A stretch of 13,375 nt of DNA from Rhodospirillaceae bacterium (GCA_028819955.1 JAPPKP010000014.1:1-13375), one strand, 5' to 3'. Positions 5,801 through 12,634 are shown, counted from the stretch's first letter. Made by a program: numbers and translations. Notes: generated from the sequence alone by a model not told the origin.

Positions 5801-7287
5801 ATGGGTCATTCAAACACGCCCCCAAGATGCATATTATGTGCAACCGACGAATTGCACGGGATTCGCGGAAGACGACGTCGCCCGACCGAAGAATCGTACG
5901 GGCGAGACGGCGTTCAAAGCGTTCGTACGTTGACGACAAGCTGGACATCGTTTTCTTTTGGAAGCAGAACGATACCGGGGTCTACGGTAGACGCCAGGAT
6001 ATGTTCGTAAAGTACCTGGCGCAAGACCCGAGCGTGGGCCGAATCTTTCACTTCGATGCCCCGGTGAACCTCTTTCGGTCCACCGGCCTAGCTTGTAAAG
6101 GGGCGTCGAACCACCGATACAGCCACGCACGGTTGGTTGGCCGGCAAACACTGAAAAGGAAGCTCGGCCTGGCCAACCGGGATAAAATTCGATTTGACAC
6201 TTTCGTTTACGTGACAAGCGGCCGTGTTCCACGTGTTCTCAAGCGTGTGATCCCGTCCGAACACGACTATCTCGATTTCCTGGGTCGCTTTTTCAGACGT
6301 CACAAGATCGGGCAACGGCGGACTGTTCTCTGGGTCTGCCCTGCAAACAGCCGGTTTCCGTTAATTGAAAAGCGCTGCGGGGCGGATCTCGCGGTCGCCG
6401 ACGTCATCGACGACGAACGACAATGGCCAGTAAGCGATGCGCGTCGGGAAATGCTGAACCGCAATTACGAAGACGTGTTGGCGCAAAGCGACCTCGTTCT
6501 AACCAATTGCCACAGCGTTTTACGGAGCATGCGTCCGTTTTCGCAGAACATTTACTTGCTTCCCAATGCCGTGGAGCTGCTGGAGGAGGAATCGAGATCC
6601 TGGCCCAAGCCACGGGAACTCAAGCGCCTCGCGGGCCCCGTGATTGGCTACGCCGGCAATCTGGATGTCGCGCGTATTGACCTGGATCTTCTCAGGCACG
6701 TGGTGGGTGCACGACCGGATTGGAATTTTGTCTTTATCGGCTCCATGCATAAGGGGGAGGAGATCAGGGTGCTGGAACGATACGGCAACGTTCATTTCTT
6801 GGGAGTTCGAGTCTACGAACGGGCCTTGCGCTATATCCGACACTTTGACGCTGCGATCATACCTCACTTGGACAATGATCTGACCAGATCGATGAACCCC
6901 CTTAAGCTCTACGTCTACCATGCACTTCTCGTGCCAGTGATATCCACACCAATCGCGAACATGGACGACTTCAGCAAGTTCGTTCGGATCGGTGAGACGC
7001 CACAGGAATTCGTGCGAGCAATCGAACAGTGCCTCCGCGACAATCCCATTCTTGGCGATCTGTCGAATCTCCGCGCGTTGCTGAGAGAGAACTCATGGCG
7101 CGAGCGTGTGAAATGCGTGTTGGAGCTCATCGAGCGCGAACTAGCGAAAACGCCGGAGGGACTATCGGTCGTGAGCCGGGACAGCAGGTGCCAAGCAGAG
7201 GCGACCACATTGGTGCACGTGAGGAATGCCGAGGTGTGGAGCCGGTCGGCCACGACCGGCAGTTGCGCAATGCGGCATAATATCTGA
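2830..7287 (+). CDS. Four-part fusion: sulfotransferase, coiled coil, two GT-B glycosyltransferases
   Basis: This 1485-residue cytoplasmic protein lacks a signal peptide. Residues 18-290 form a PAPS-dependent sulfotransferase: P-loop LVLGMHRSGTS (21-31), KEPRF (121-125), and the 3'-phosphate motif VFRNPLEVARSL with Arg146 and Ser154 at the family's 8-residue spacing. Residues 290-482 are a coiled coil with a 49-residue repeat, followed by the linker STSWKATHPLR (485-495) typical before glycosyltransferase modules. Module 1 (about 583-965) has LDIDDDE (693-699), FAGTPRMHKGL (795-805) and PAKFTDALSMGIPVL (882-896). Module 2 (about 1037-1435) has VIGYAGNLD (1271-1279), the DWNFVFIGS strand and SMNPLKLYVYHALLVPVIST (1354-1373), where Val1362 replaces the usual Glu. 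The last 50 residues match nothing I know. An in-frame stop at 2821 leaves TTG 2830 as the earliest start, with a weak ribosome site; later starts would cut the P-loop. It probably sulfates and elongates the exported glycan; sugars and acceptor are unknown. Confidence 0.85.
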   Translation: MVPESTVERSPDRPRSRSALLVLGMHRSGTSALTGALGLCGAWVGGPSELTDANTENPVGFWERRDVREICDRLLLAAGADWWKVARFEPEAISHAVVEEERAKFTKICSVLDGRGTWTIKEPRFCLLLPILRDAITNPICVLVFRNPLEVARSLRARNGFGTSAGIALWEMYNRHALSASKNLPRVLVSHENLMLRPAETLENLVERLATLGATDLETPSENRLRQVIEPSLYRRRASTEELPKFLSPSQLALWAAFRSGRALDLEDSASVSREALQHLFDLESAQLSLQRHGDRARQLRDSVATKNRMISDLRSRSAALTVEVNDRQATTRTQEATIVDLRRRIASLAVELDERQATTGALEATIATHVGTMEARQATIDAHEATIADLRRRVAALTLEVNAWQATTRAREAAIATHESTTEARQATIDAHEATIADLRRRIAALTVDLDERRAMMRAHAETIEAHEAIIRTRDDTIRELLSSTSWKATHPLRVVSRTSRRSLRALRRTLRVMRRLDRGPTLRSILSIRLALARSPAKIASREPTSPIEAPCLVSKLVRESRQRPSHATPPKFEILSGRKRLKISVIAWDLAHNPLGRAYLLADVLRNDYDVEIIGATFPTFGNDIWKPLRDCSRVIIKSVPGERFPEYFWTMDALAEHIDGDVIYVSKPRLPSLELAILAKLRINRPIILDIDDDELSFFGNREPLSLNELRTNRACLGVDVPYGEAWTRIGESLIPHFEHITVSNEELRKKYGGTILPHIRDEHDFDPTEYPREAIRRTLGFASEDKVILFAGTPRMHKGLARLVAALRELDRPNYKLLVVGSPADGDVGNVLRNVDPHRVTLLPDVPFADLPGYLCVADLVALLQDEKAPPSAFQIPAKFTDALSMGIPVLTGNAPPLLHLANDGLVELLQDATPARKIDEIFSNYQMRKECAEQNRRIFLRHYSYGANLPKLKKLIKRCANRPTAVPDAFHDLVEYHRTIFSAPNGSFKHAPKMHIMCNRRIARDSRKTTSPDRRIVRARRRSKRSYVDDKLDIVFFWKQNDTGVYGRRQDMFVKYLAQDPSVGRIFHFDAPVNLFRSTGLACKGASNHRYSHARLVGRQTLKRKLGLANRDKIRFDTFVYVTSGRVPRVLKRVIPSEHDYLDFLGRFFRRHKIGQRRTVLWVCPANSRFPLIEKRCGADLAVADVIDDERQWPVSDARREMLNRNYEDVLAQSDLVLTNCHSVLRSMRPFSQNIYLLPNAVELLEEESRSWPKPRELKRLAGPVIGYAGNLDVARIDLDLLRHVVGARPDWNFVFIGSMHKGEEIRVLERYGNVHFLGVRVYERALRYIRHFDAAIIPHLDNDLTRSMNPLKLYVYHALLVPVISTPIANMDDFSKFVRIGETPQEFVRAIEQCLRDNPILGDLSNLRALLRENSWRERVKCVLELIERELAKTPEGLSVVSRDSRCQAEATTLVHVRNAEVWSRSATTGSCAMRHNI
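3754..4203 (+). repeat. Coiled-coil coding repeat (147-bp unit)
   Basis: Within the fusion gene the motif (A/R)-x-I-x-D-L-R-x-R-x-A-x-L recurs at residues 309, 337, 386 and 435. The spacings are 28, 49 and 49 residues, all multiples of seven, so the heptad register is kept. At DNA level the last two copies are a direct repeat: 3967-4011 is identical over 45 bases to 4114-4158, an offset of 147. Other parts of the units have diverged, such as GGCAAGCGACGAC recurring near 3812, 3896 and 4043. This points to expansion by in-frame tandem duplication. Confidence 0.85.
7241..7260 (+). other. Perfect GC hairpin inside the 3' end of the fusion gene
   Basis: GCCGGTCG (7241-7248) and CGACCGGC (7253-7260) form an 8-base-pair stem with the 4-base loop GCCA, ending 24 bases before the stop codon at 7285. 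No T-run follows. It encodes part of the unmatched C-terminal tail. It could be a leaky terminator or mRNA-stability element ahead of the rml genes, or it may be neutral. Confidence 0.35.
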
Positions 7288-7328
7288 GTTCGAGAGTATA
7301 CAGCTGAAAGAGTGCGGAGTGGACTACG

Positions 7329-7883
7329 GTGTATGTTTCGGAATTACCTCTTTCAGGGATCAAGGTGCTGTGTCCGAAAAAGCACGGAGATCGTCGTGGT
7401 CTCTTTTCTGAAGTTTACAACAAGCGAATGCTTGCCGAATTAGGATGGCAAATCGACTTCGTGCAAGACAATCATTCGTTCTCGACGGAAAAAGGAACGG
7501 TGAGGGGGCTACATTTTCAGCCGCCACCTGTCGCTCAGCACAAACTCGTGCGCGTGGTGCGCGGCGTTATATTCGATGTTGCAGTCGATTTGCGGCGGAG
7601 TTCCCCCACCTATGGTCGACACGCGAGCGTTGTTCTGTCCGCCGAAGCGTGGAATCAGGTTCTCATTCCGATCGGATTTGCTCACGGACTGATGACCTTG
7701 GAGCCAGATACCGAGGTTGTCTACAAGGCGAGCGATTACTACGCGCCAGATCACGATATGGGTCTTCTGTGGAACGATCCTGAGTTGGAAATCCATTGGC
7801 CGCTTCCGGCGGACGAGACCGTGCTTTCCGACAAGGACCGAAATCATCCAAGACTCGCAGAGCTGGACAGCCCCTTCGCCTAG
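7329..7883 (+). CDS. rmlC: dTDP-4-dehydrorhamnose 3,5-epimerase
   Basis: RmlC epimerises C3 and C5 of dTDP-4-dehydro-6-deoxyglucose, the third step of dTDP-L-rhamnose synthesis, as a cytosolic cupin dimer. The 184-residue length is normal. Family landmarks are present in order: DRRGLFSEVY (21-30), QDNHSFS (46-52), GTVRGLHFQ (56-64) with the catalytic base His62, Lys72, IPIGFAHG (113-120) with His119, and Tyr132. His62, Lys72, His119 and Tyr132 each sit one residue before the Salmonella RmlC positions as I recall them (63, 73, 120, 133). LLWNDPELEIHWP (146-158) and the LSDKD end are also typical. The start is GTG at 7329, with GGAG at 7315-7318 as a plausible ribosome site 10 bases upstream. 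It follows the fusion gene after 41 bases and precedes rmlB by 42. Confidence 0.95.
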   Translation: MYVSELPLSGIKVLCPKKHGDRRGLFSEVYNKRMLAELGWQIDFVQDNHSFSTEKGTVRGLHFQPPPVAQHKLVRVVRGVIFDVAVDLRRSSPTYGRHASVVLSAEAWNQVLIPIGFAHGLMTLEPDTEVVYKASDYYAPDHDMGLLWNDPELEIHWPLPADETVLSDKDRNHPRLAELDSPFA

Positions 7884-7925
7884 GGCGAACGGCTGGTCTT
7901 CAATACCGACGGAATTGGATCGCTC

Positions 7926-8987
7926 GTGGAACGAATATTGGTGATCGGCGGCGCGGGCTTCATCGGCTCCTGCGTGGTGCGGCGGCTAGTAAGAGTTGGC
8001 AAAGCGGTGACGACCCTTGATGCGCTGAGCTATGCGGGCCACGTCGAGTCACTCGGATCCGCTTTGAGCGCACCGAACCACCACTTCGAGCACGCCGATA
8101 TCCGGGATCGCAGAGCCCTGTGCCGGGTTCTTGCCGAGATGCAGCCGGATGCAGTGATCCACCTCGCTGCTGAATCCCATGTCGACCGTTCGATTGACAG
8201 TCCTATGGACTTCGTCACCACCAACGTCGAGGGGACGGTGGCGCTGCTCGAGGCCGCGACAGAGCACTGGGTTGGCATGGAGGAAGCGGAGCGGCAGCGC
8301 TTCCGCTTCCTCCACGTCTCGACCGACGAGGTTTACGGCTCTCTGGGCACCGAGGGAGCGTTCACCGAGACGTCGCCATACCGGCCGAACTCGCCGTACG
8401 CGGCAAGTAAGGCGGCCTCCGATCATTTCGCGAGAGCCTGGCATCGCACTTACGGCCTGCCGGTGGTGATCAGTCACTGCTGCAACAATTACGGACCCTA
8501 TCAGATGCCTGAAAAGCTAATCCCCGTGGTCATCCTGGCGGCCCTGGAGGGAAGACCCATCCCCGTCTACGGCGACGGCAAGAACGTGCGCGACTGGCTC
8601 TTCGTCGAAGACCACGCTCGTGCCCTGGAGCTGATCCTGGCCAACGGAAAGCCCGGTGACATCTACGACATCGGGGCCAACGCTGAGATGACCAACATAG
8701 ACCTGGTGCGGGTGATCTGCAGCCGGATGGACGAGCTGGTGCCCGACAGCTCCTATCGCCGCCATGCGGACCTCATCGAGTTCGTTGTGGACCGACCGGG
8801 ACACGATCGCCGCTATGCCATCGACTCCAGTCGCGTGCGCCGGGAGTTGGGGTGGCAGCCCGCCGCCAACTTGTGGCAGGGCCTCGACCTCACCGTGCGC
8901 TGGTATCTCGAGAACCGGTGGTGGTGGCAGGGAGTCCGCGAAGGCGGCTTCGAAGATCGCCGACGCCAGGGTCTGCGTTTCGACTGA
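7926..8987 (+). CDS. rmlB: dTDP-glucose 4,6-dehydratase
   Basis: RmlB converts dTDP-glucose to dTDP-4-dehydro-6-deoxyglucose with tightly bound NAD+, step two of dTDP-L-rhamnose synthesis. The 353 residues match the usual length. The extended-SDR signature is intact: GGAGFIGS (8-15) for NAD binding, HLAAESHVDRSI (79-90), STDEVYG (132-138) with the catalytic Thr133, Asp134 and Glu135, YAASK (158-162) with Tyr158 and Lys162, and the nucleotide-sugar segment NNYGPYQMPEKLIP (187-200). VYGDGKNVRDWLFVEDH (214-230) is also characteristic. The GTG start at 7926 gives MERILVIGGAGF directly. No strong ribosome site precedes it, so coupling to rmlC is likely. rmlD begins 9 bases after the stop. Confidence 0.96.
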   Translation: MERILVIGGAGFIGSCVVRRLVRVGKAVTTLDALSYAGHVESLGSALSAPNHHFEHADIRDRRALCRVLAEMQPDAVIHLAAESHVDRSIDSPMDFVTTNVEGTVALLEAATEHWVGMEEAERQRFRFLHVSTDEVYGSLGTEGAFTETSPYRPNSPYAASKAASDHFARAWHRTYGLPVVISHCCNNYGPYQMPEKLIPVVILAALEGRPIPVYGDGKNVRDWLFVEDHARALELILANGKPGDIYDIGANAEMTNIDLVRVICSRMDELVPDSSYRRHADLIEFVVDRPGHDRRYAIDSSRVRRELGWQPAANLWQGLDLTVRWYLENRWWWQGVREGGFEDRRRQGLRFD

Positions 8988-8996
8988 ATTGAGGTA

Positions 8997-9887
8997 ATGC
9001 CCTTCAAGGTGATTCTCCTGGGCCCGCATGGCCAGCTCGGTCACGACGTTCGTCGTGAGCATGCGCGTTCGGAAGGCGGGTTTGATCTCATCCCTCTCCC
9101 GCGCGAGTCGTTGGACGTTGCATCGCCTAGGTCGATCAATCGCGTCCTCGGCAGCCTCCAGTTCGACGCGCTGGTCAATTGCGCTGCCTACACCCAGGTG
9201 AACAGCGCCGAGAACGACGCGACCGGTGCGTTCGCGGTCAACGCGAGAGCGGTGCAGGCGCTCGCGCAGGTCTGCGCCGCCAAGCGGGCGCGGGCGCGGT
9301 TCCTTCACATCAGCACCGACTACGTGTTCGGCGGCGACGCGGCGCGGCGGGAACCGCTCCGCGAAGACGATGCGACCGCGCCGGTCAACGTATACGGCGC
9401 CTCCAAAGCGATGGGAGAGGCCCGCGCGTGCTTGGAGTCCAACGATGTCGTCGTCCTGCGCACGGCCTCCCTGTTCGGGGTGGCGGGTACCGGCGGCAGG
9501 GGAGACAACGTCGTCGAGACCATGATCCGCACCGCACGAGAGACAGGATCCCTCCGGGCCGTCGACGATCAGACGATGTCGCCGACCGCTTCCGCCGATG
9601 TCGCCCGCATCGTGGTGCGGATGGTGAGGGACGGCTGCGCACCCGGCATCTATCACGTGGTCAACGCGGGCTCGGCGACATGGTTCGAGTTCGCGTGCGA
9701 GGTCATCCGCCTCGCGGGGATGGCAGTGGATATCGAGCCCTGCACCACCGAGGATTACCCAGCCCGCGCGCCGCGCCCGCGCTACAGCGTACTCGACAAC
9801 GCCAGGGTCTCCGCGGCGTTCGGGGCCATGCCGGCATGGCAGGACGCGCTGGAGCAATACCTGCGCGCGAGGCGGGGAGCGGGATGA
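8997..9887 (+). CDS. rmlD: dTDP-4-dehydrorhamnose reductase
   Basis: RmlD reduces dTDP-4-dehydro-L-rhamnose to dTDP-L-rhamnose using NAD(P)H, the last step of the pathway. The 296-residue protein has the family's GPHGQLG (9-15) nucleotide-binding loop, [12 protein letters not shown] (61-72), STDYVFGG (106-113), YGASKAMGE (133-141) with Tyr133 and Lys137, [12 protein letters not shown] (190-201) and RPRYSVLDN (260-268). All are landmarks of RmlD/RfbD. The ATG at 8997 has GAGG (8991-8994) only two bases ahead. An in-frame GTG at 9009 would have better spacing and still keep the whole Rossmann motif, so the true start could be four codons later. The stop overlaps the rmlA start in an ATGA arrangement (9884-9887), indicating translational coupling. 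Confidence 0.95.
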   Translation: MPFKVILLGPHGQLGHDVRREHARSEGGFDLIPLPRESLDVASPRSINRVLGSLQFDALVNCAAYTQVNSAENDATGAFAVNARAVQALAQVCAAKRARARFLHISTDYVFGGDAARREPLREDDATAPVNVYGASKAMGEARACLESNDVVVLRTASLFGVAGTGGRGDNVVETMIRTARETGSLRAVDDQTMSPTASADVARIVVRMVRDGCAPGIYHVVNAGSATWFEFACEVIRLAGMAVDIEPCTTEDYPARAPRPRYSVLDNARVSAAFGAMPAWQDALEQYLRARRGAG

Positions 9888-10786
9888 AGGGCATCATCCT
9901 CGCCGGGGGAGAGGGCACGAGGCTCCTCCCGATCACGAGCGCGATCAACAAGCAGCTCCTGCCCGTCTACGACAAGCCGATGATCTATTACCCCCTCAGC
10001 GTCCTGATGCTGGCGGGAATTCGAGACATTCTGATCATCACCGCGCCGCAGCATGGGGACAGCTTCCGGTGCCTGCTGAGCGACGGCAGCCGCTGGGGCC
10101 TCGCGTTGCGCCATGCCGTGCAACCGAGCCCGGGCGGCATCGCGCAAGCCTTCCTCATCGGTAAGGCGTTCATCGGAGACGACGCCTGCGCGCTCGCTCT
10201 CGGCGACAACATCTTCCAGGGGCGCGGACTGGACGAGAAGCTGCGCCGCGCCGCGGCGCGACAGCGGGGCGCTACGGTCTTCGGGTATCGGGTCCCCGAT
10301 CCCGAACGCTACGGCGTCGTCGCGTTCGACCATTGCAGCCGCGTCGTCTCAATCGAGGAAAAGCCGGTGCGACCGCGCTCCCGGTGGGCGGTGACGGGGC
10401 TCTACTTCTACGACAATGACGTCGTCCGGATCGCCGAGGAGATCGAGCCGAGCGCCCGTGGCGAGCTGGAGATCACCGACGTCAACCGCCGTTACCTGGA
10501 ACGTGGCGATTTGACCGTCGAACGGCTGGGGCCCGGATTCACCTGGTTCGATACCGGGACGCACGAGAGTCTGTTGGGGGCGGCGCGCTTCGTTCGCACC
10601 GTTGAGAAGCGTGAGAACCATCGTTTTGGCGTTCCCGAGGAGGTCGCCTTCCAGAACGGCTGGATCGACCGCGCGGAACTCGCGGCGCTCGGCCATCGTC
10701 TGCGCAAGAGCAGCTACGGCGAACACTTGCTCCGGCTCGCGGGCGGGCGGGGCGAGAGCGAGGCCGGCGTACTCGCACGTCGCTGA
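9884..10786 (+). CDS. rmlA: Glucose-1-phosphate thymidylyltransferase
   Basis: RmlA joins glucose-1-phosphate and dTTP to give dTDP-glucose, the first and feedback-controlled step of dTDP-L-rhamnose synthesis. The 300-residue length is typical. Visible motifs are LAGGEGTRL (6-14, nucleotide loop, with Glu10 where many homologues have Ser), [19 protein letters not shown] (21-39), [11 protein letters not shown] (80-90), GDNIFQG (107-113) with the metal ligand Asp108, EEKP (158-161), TGLYFYD (171-177), ELEITDVN (194-201) and [11 protein letters not shown] (221-231). ATG 9884 overlaps the rmlD stop. It is the last gene of the plus-strand block; the gene beyond converges on it after 13 bases with no clear intrinsic terminator between them. 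Confidence 0.96.
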   Translation: MKGIILAGGEGTRLLPITSAINKQLLPVYDKPMIYYPLSVLMLAGIRDILIITAPQHGDSFRCLLSDGSRWGLALRHAVQPSPGGIAQAFLIGKAFIGDDACALALGDNIFQGRGLDEKLRRAAARQRGATVFGYRVPDPERYGVVAFDHCSRVVSIEEKPVRPRSRWAVTGLYFYDNDVVRIAEEIEPSARGELEITDVNRRYLERGDLTVERLGPGFTWFDTGTHESLLGAARFVRTVEKRENHRFGVPEEVAFQNGWIDRAELAALGHRLRKSSYGEHLLRLAGGRGESEAGVLARR

Positions 10787-10799
10787 TCCCCTTGCCGCG

Positions 10800-11729
10800 C
10801 TACGTCCCGGCTGGACGCCACCACCACCACGTCATCGCCCGAAACCCGAATCGGGCGAGGCATCCGGCGGCGAGTGGGCCTAGCAGCATCAGCCAGGGTA
10901 GCGCTCGATAGTGCAGCCCGAAGTAGCGGAGAAGGCCGCGAGTCTTGTGCCATTCGACCAGGAGCGGATCGGCGCGGCTGCTGCCTGCGTGGTGGATCGC
11001 CTCCACGTGGGGTGCGAAGTAGACCGGAGTCCCGGCCCGGTGCAGCCGCATGCACAGGTCGAGGTCCTCGACGTGCACGAAGTAGCCGCCGTCCATGCCG
11101 CCGGCGGCGCGATAGGTTGCGGCCGGCATCATCATGCAGGCCCCGCTGATGGCTGGCACGCGCGCGATGCCGTCGGGAAGGGGACTCTCGTGCCGGTTGA
11201 GTCGATGCTGCCAGAAAATTCGCGGCGAGAGCCGGTCGAGCCGAAGCGCTTCGACCAGTGCAGTGACGGGGGTGAGCAGAGCCCGCCGCGAGCCGCACTG
11301 ATCGGTGCCATCGGGGTTGCACACGCGGCAGCCGAGCATCCAGTCGCCATTGAGCGCGGCAGCTTCAGCCAAGAGCTCGGGCACCGCGCCAGGACCCAGG
11401 CAACAGTCCGGGTTCAGCAGCAGCAGGTAGCGTCCCCGTGCCTCCCGTACCCCGAGGTTGCAGCCGCGCGCGAAACCCACGTTGCCGTGACCGCTGACAA
11501 GGCGTACACGCGGCTCCGTCTCCGCCCGGCGCGCGAGAGCCGCCGCCACCTCCGGCGGGTTGCCGTTGTCGACGAGGATCAGCTCGCCGACGCCGGCCTG
11601 GTCAGGCGCAAGTACCGCATCGATGGCCTCTGCGAGCACCGGCCCGGTCCTGTACGAGACCATGACGACGCTGACCTGGCCGGTCCGGTCGTCACGAATG
11701 AGGGCGGCGCCCTCCTCCCTAGCCGACAT
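10800..11729 (-). CDS. GT2 glycosyltransferase, probable rhamnosyltransferase
   Basis: A GT-A fold family 2 glycosyltransferase of 309 residues, probably acting at the cytoplasmic face of the membrane. Motifs in order: VSVVMVSYRTG (19-29), ELILVDNGNPPE (49-60), GNVGFARGCNLGVREARG (82-99), LLLLNPDC (102-109) as the DxD-equivalent metal/nucleotide site, ISGACMMMPAATYRAAGGMD (194-213) and VEDLDLCMRLHRAG (220-233) with the catalytic ED pair. HKTRGLLRYFGLHY (261-274) and a hydrophobic Trp-rich C-terminus (277-304) resemble WbbL/RfbN-type rhamnosyltransferases, which use dTDP-L-rhamnose. That donor is made by the adjoining rmlCBDA products. I chose ATG 11729. A TTG at 11768 in the same frame would overlap the upstream gene by 20 bases and adds only a non-conserved stretch. 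It follows the halohydrin dehalogenase-like gene by 19 bases on the same strand, so the two are probably co-transcribed. Confidence 0.88.
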   Translation of the reverse strand: MSAREEGAALIRDDRTGQVSVVMVSYRTGPVLAEAIDAVLAPDQAGVGELILVDNGNPPEVAAALARRAETEPRVRLVSGHGNVGFARGCNLGVREARGRYLLLLNPDCCLGPGAVPELLAEAAALNGDWMLGCRVCNPDGTDQCGSRRALLTPVTALVEALRLDRLSPRIFWQHRLNRHESPLPDGIARVPAISGACMMMPAATYRAAGGMDGGYFVHVEDLDLCMRLHRAGTPVYFAPHVEAIHHAGSSRADPLLVEWHKTRGLLRYFGLHYRALPWLMLLGPLAAGCLARFGFRAMTWWWWRPAGT

Positions 11730-11748
11730 CTCTTGGCCTGCGCGGCTC

Positions 11749-12477
11749 TCAGGCCCAGCCGCCGGCAAACGGCATGACGTGGCCCGTGATGAAGTCGCTC
11801 TTGTCCGATGCGTAGAACGCCACGAGCGCCGCCACCTCCTCGGGCTTGCCGAGGCGCTTCAGCGGGATGTTCCGGGTCATCTTGGCGAACGTATCGGGAT
11901 CGTTGACCAGCTCGGGCGGAAAGTACGTCGGGCTCTCCACATAGTTGGGCGCGATCGCGTTGACCTGGATGTTGTCGCGGCCGAGTTCCTGGGCGAGCGA
12001 TACGGTGAGCGCGTTGGTGGCGCCCCGAGCGGTCACATACATCGAGTAATTCGGTAGCCCGCGCAGGGGCGTCGCCGAGGTGATGAACAGAATCTTGCCC
12101 CGCTTCCGTTCCTTCATCTGCGGCACTGCGGCGCTGGCTATGAGGAACGGAAAGACCACCATTTCCTCGAGCGCGGAACGCATGTCGTCGACGCTCGCTC
12201 GCTCGATGGGCGCGCGGATCGCCGCGCCGGCATCGTTGCAGATGACCACGTCGACGCGACCGCAGCGCTCGGTCGCGGCCGCAACGATCTCGCCCGGCGT
12301 CTGCGCGCCGACGACGGAGAGCGCGGGGTTGGCCGCGGCGAACCGCTCCGCCGCGGCGGAATCCGCGAAGCTCTCGTCGTGGCAAACCACAGTCGCCCCC
12401 ATGGCCGCGAGCTCGGCCGCGACCGGCCGGCCCACGAAGTGTTCCACGTTGGTAATCAGGACGATGCGGTTCTCCAT
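11749..12477 (-). CDS. Halohydrin dehalogenase-like short-chain dehydrogenase-fold protein
   Basis: This 242-residue SDR-fold protein appears to be a halohydrin dehalogenase, an enzyme that turns vicinal haloalcohols into epoxides without NAD(P). Two signatures used to define that family are both present: T-X4-F-X-G (Thr9, Phe14, Gly16) in place of the Rossmann TGxxxGxG, and S-X12-Y-X3-R (Ser134, Tyr147, Arg151), with Arg replacing the SDR lysine. Compared from memory with HheC of Agrobacterium, the triad Ser132-Tyr145-Arg149 and halide-pocket residues Phe12, Pro175, Asn176 and Tyr177 all align at a constant offset of two. Shared stretches include TNVxHF, CHDESF (32-37) and ITSATP (132-137). 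The C-terminus is shorter than HheC's. The GAGGGAG-type ribosome site (12482-12488) supports ATG 12477. A cofactor-dependent dehydrogenase is disfavoured by the missing glycines; a non-dehalogenating role is possible. Confidence 0.8.
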   Translation of the reverse strand: MENRIVLITNVEHFVGRPVAAELAAMGATVVCHDESFADSAAAERFAAANPALSVVGAQTPGEIVAAATERCGRVDVVICNDAGAAIRAPIERASVDDMRSALEEMVVFPFLIASAAVPQMKERKRGKILFITSATPLRGLPNYSMYVTARGATNALTVSLAQELGRDNIQVNAIAPNYVESPTYFPPELVNDPDTFAKMTRNIPLKRLGKPEEVAALVAFYASDKSDFITGHVMPFAGGWA

Positions 12478-12623
12478 CGAACTCCCTCTCGTTCCCGAGC
12501 GCCAATGGACCGGTCAACTTTGCGGCCCCTGTTTCTTACCACGGAGAGCCAGGGGCTACTCGCTGCGCCCGCCGCATTGCGTTCCCGCCATCGTGCTGAC
12601 ACCCTCGCGCCGGCGTGCAGCAC

Positions 12624-12629
12624 AGGAGA
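12624..12629 (+). promoter_or_regulatory. Strong ribosome binding site of the crotonase gene
   Basis: AGGAGA lies 5 bases before ATG 12635, the clearest Shine-Dalgarno site in the window. It fixes the start of the crotonase gene. The divergent intergenic region 12478-12634 shows no convincing -35/-10 pair for either direction. Confidence 0.7.
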
Positions 12630-12634
12630 AAAGC

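Noticed and set aside
7263..7281. A promoter for rmlC inside the end of the fusion gene (CATAAT at 7276-7281)
   Set aside because: The -10-like box is fair, but no -35-like hexamer sits at a proper distance. Read-through from the fusion gene is simpler.
8517..9857. A 446-codon open frame on the minus strand opposite rmlB and rmlD
   Set aside because: It is antisense to two unmistakable genes. Its translation is rich in Arg, His, Gly and Val with no motif, as expected from the complementary frame of GC-rich coding DNA.
12489..12517. A minus-strand promoter for the dehalogenase-like gene (TTGACC at 12512-12517)
   Set aside because: The hexamer at the right distance reads GAACGA, which is not a credible -10 box.
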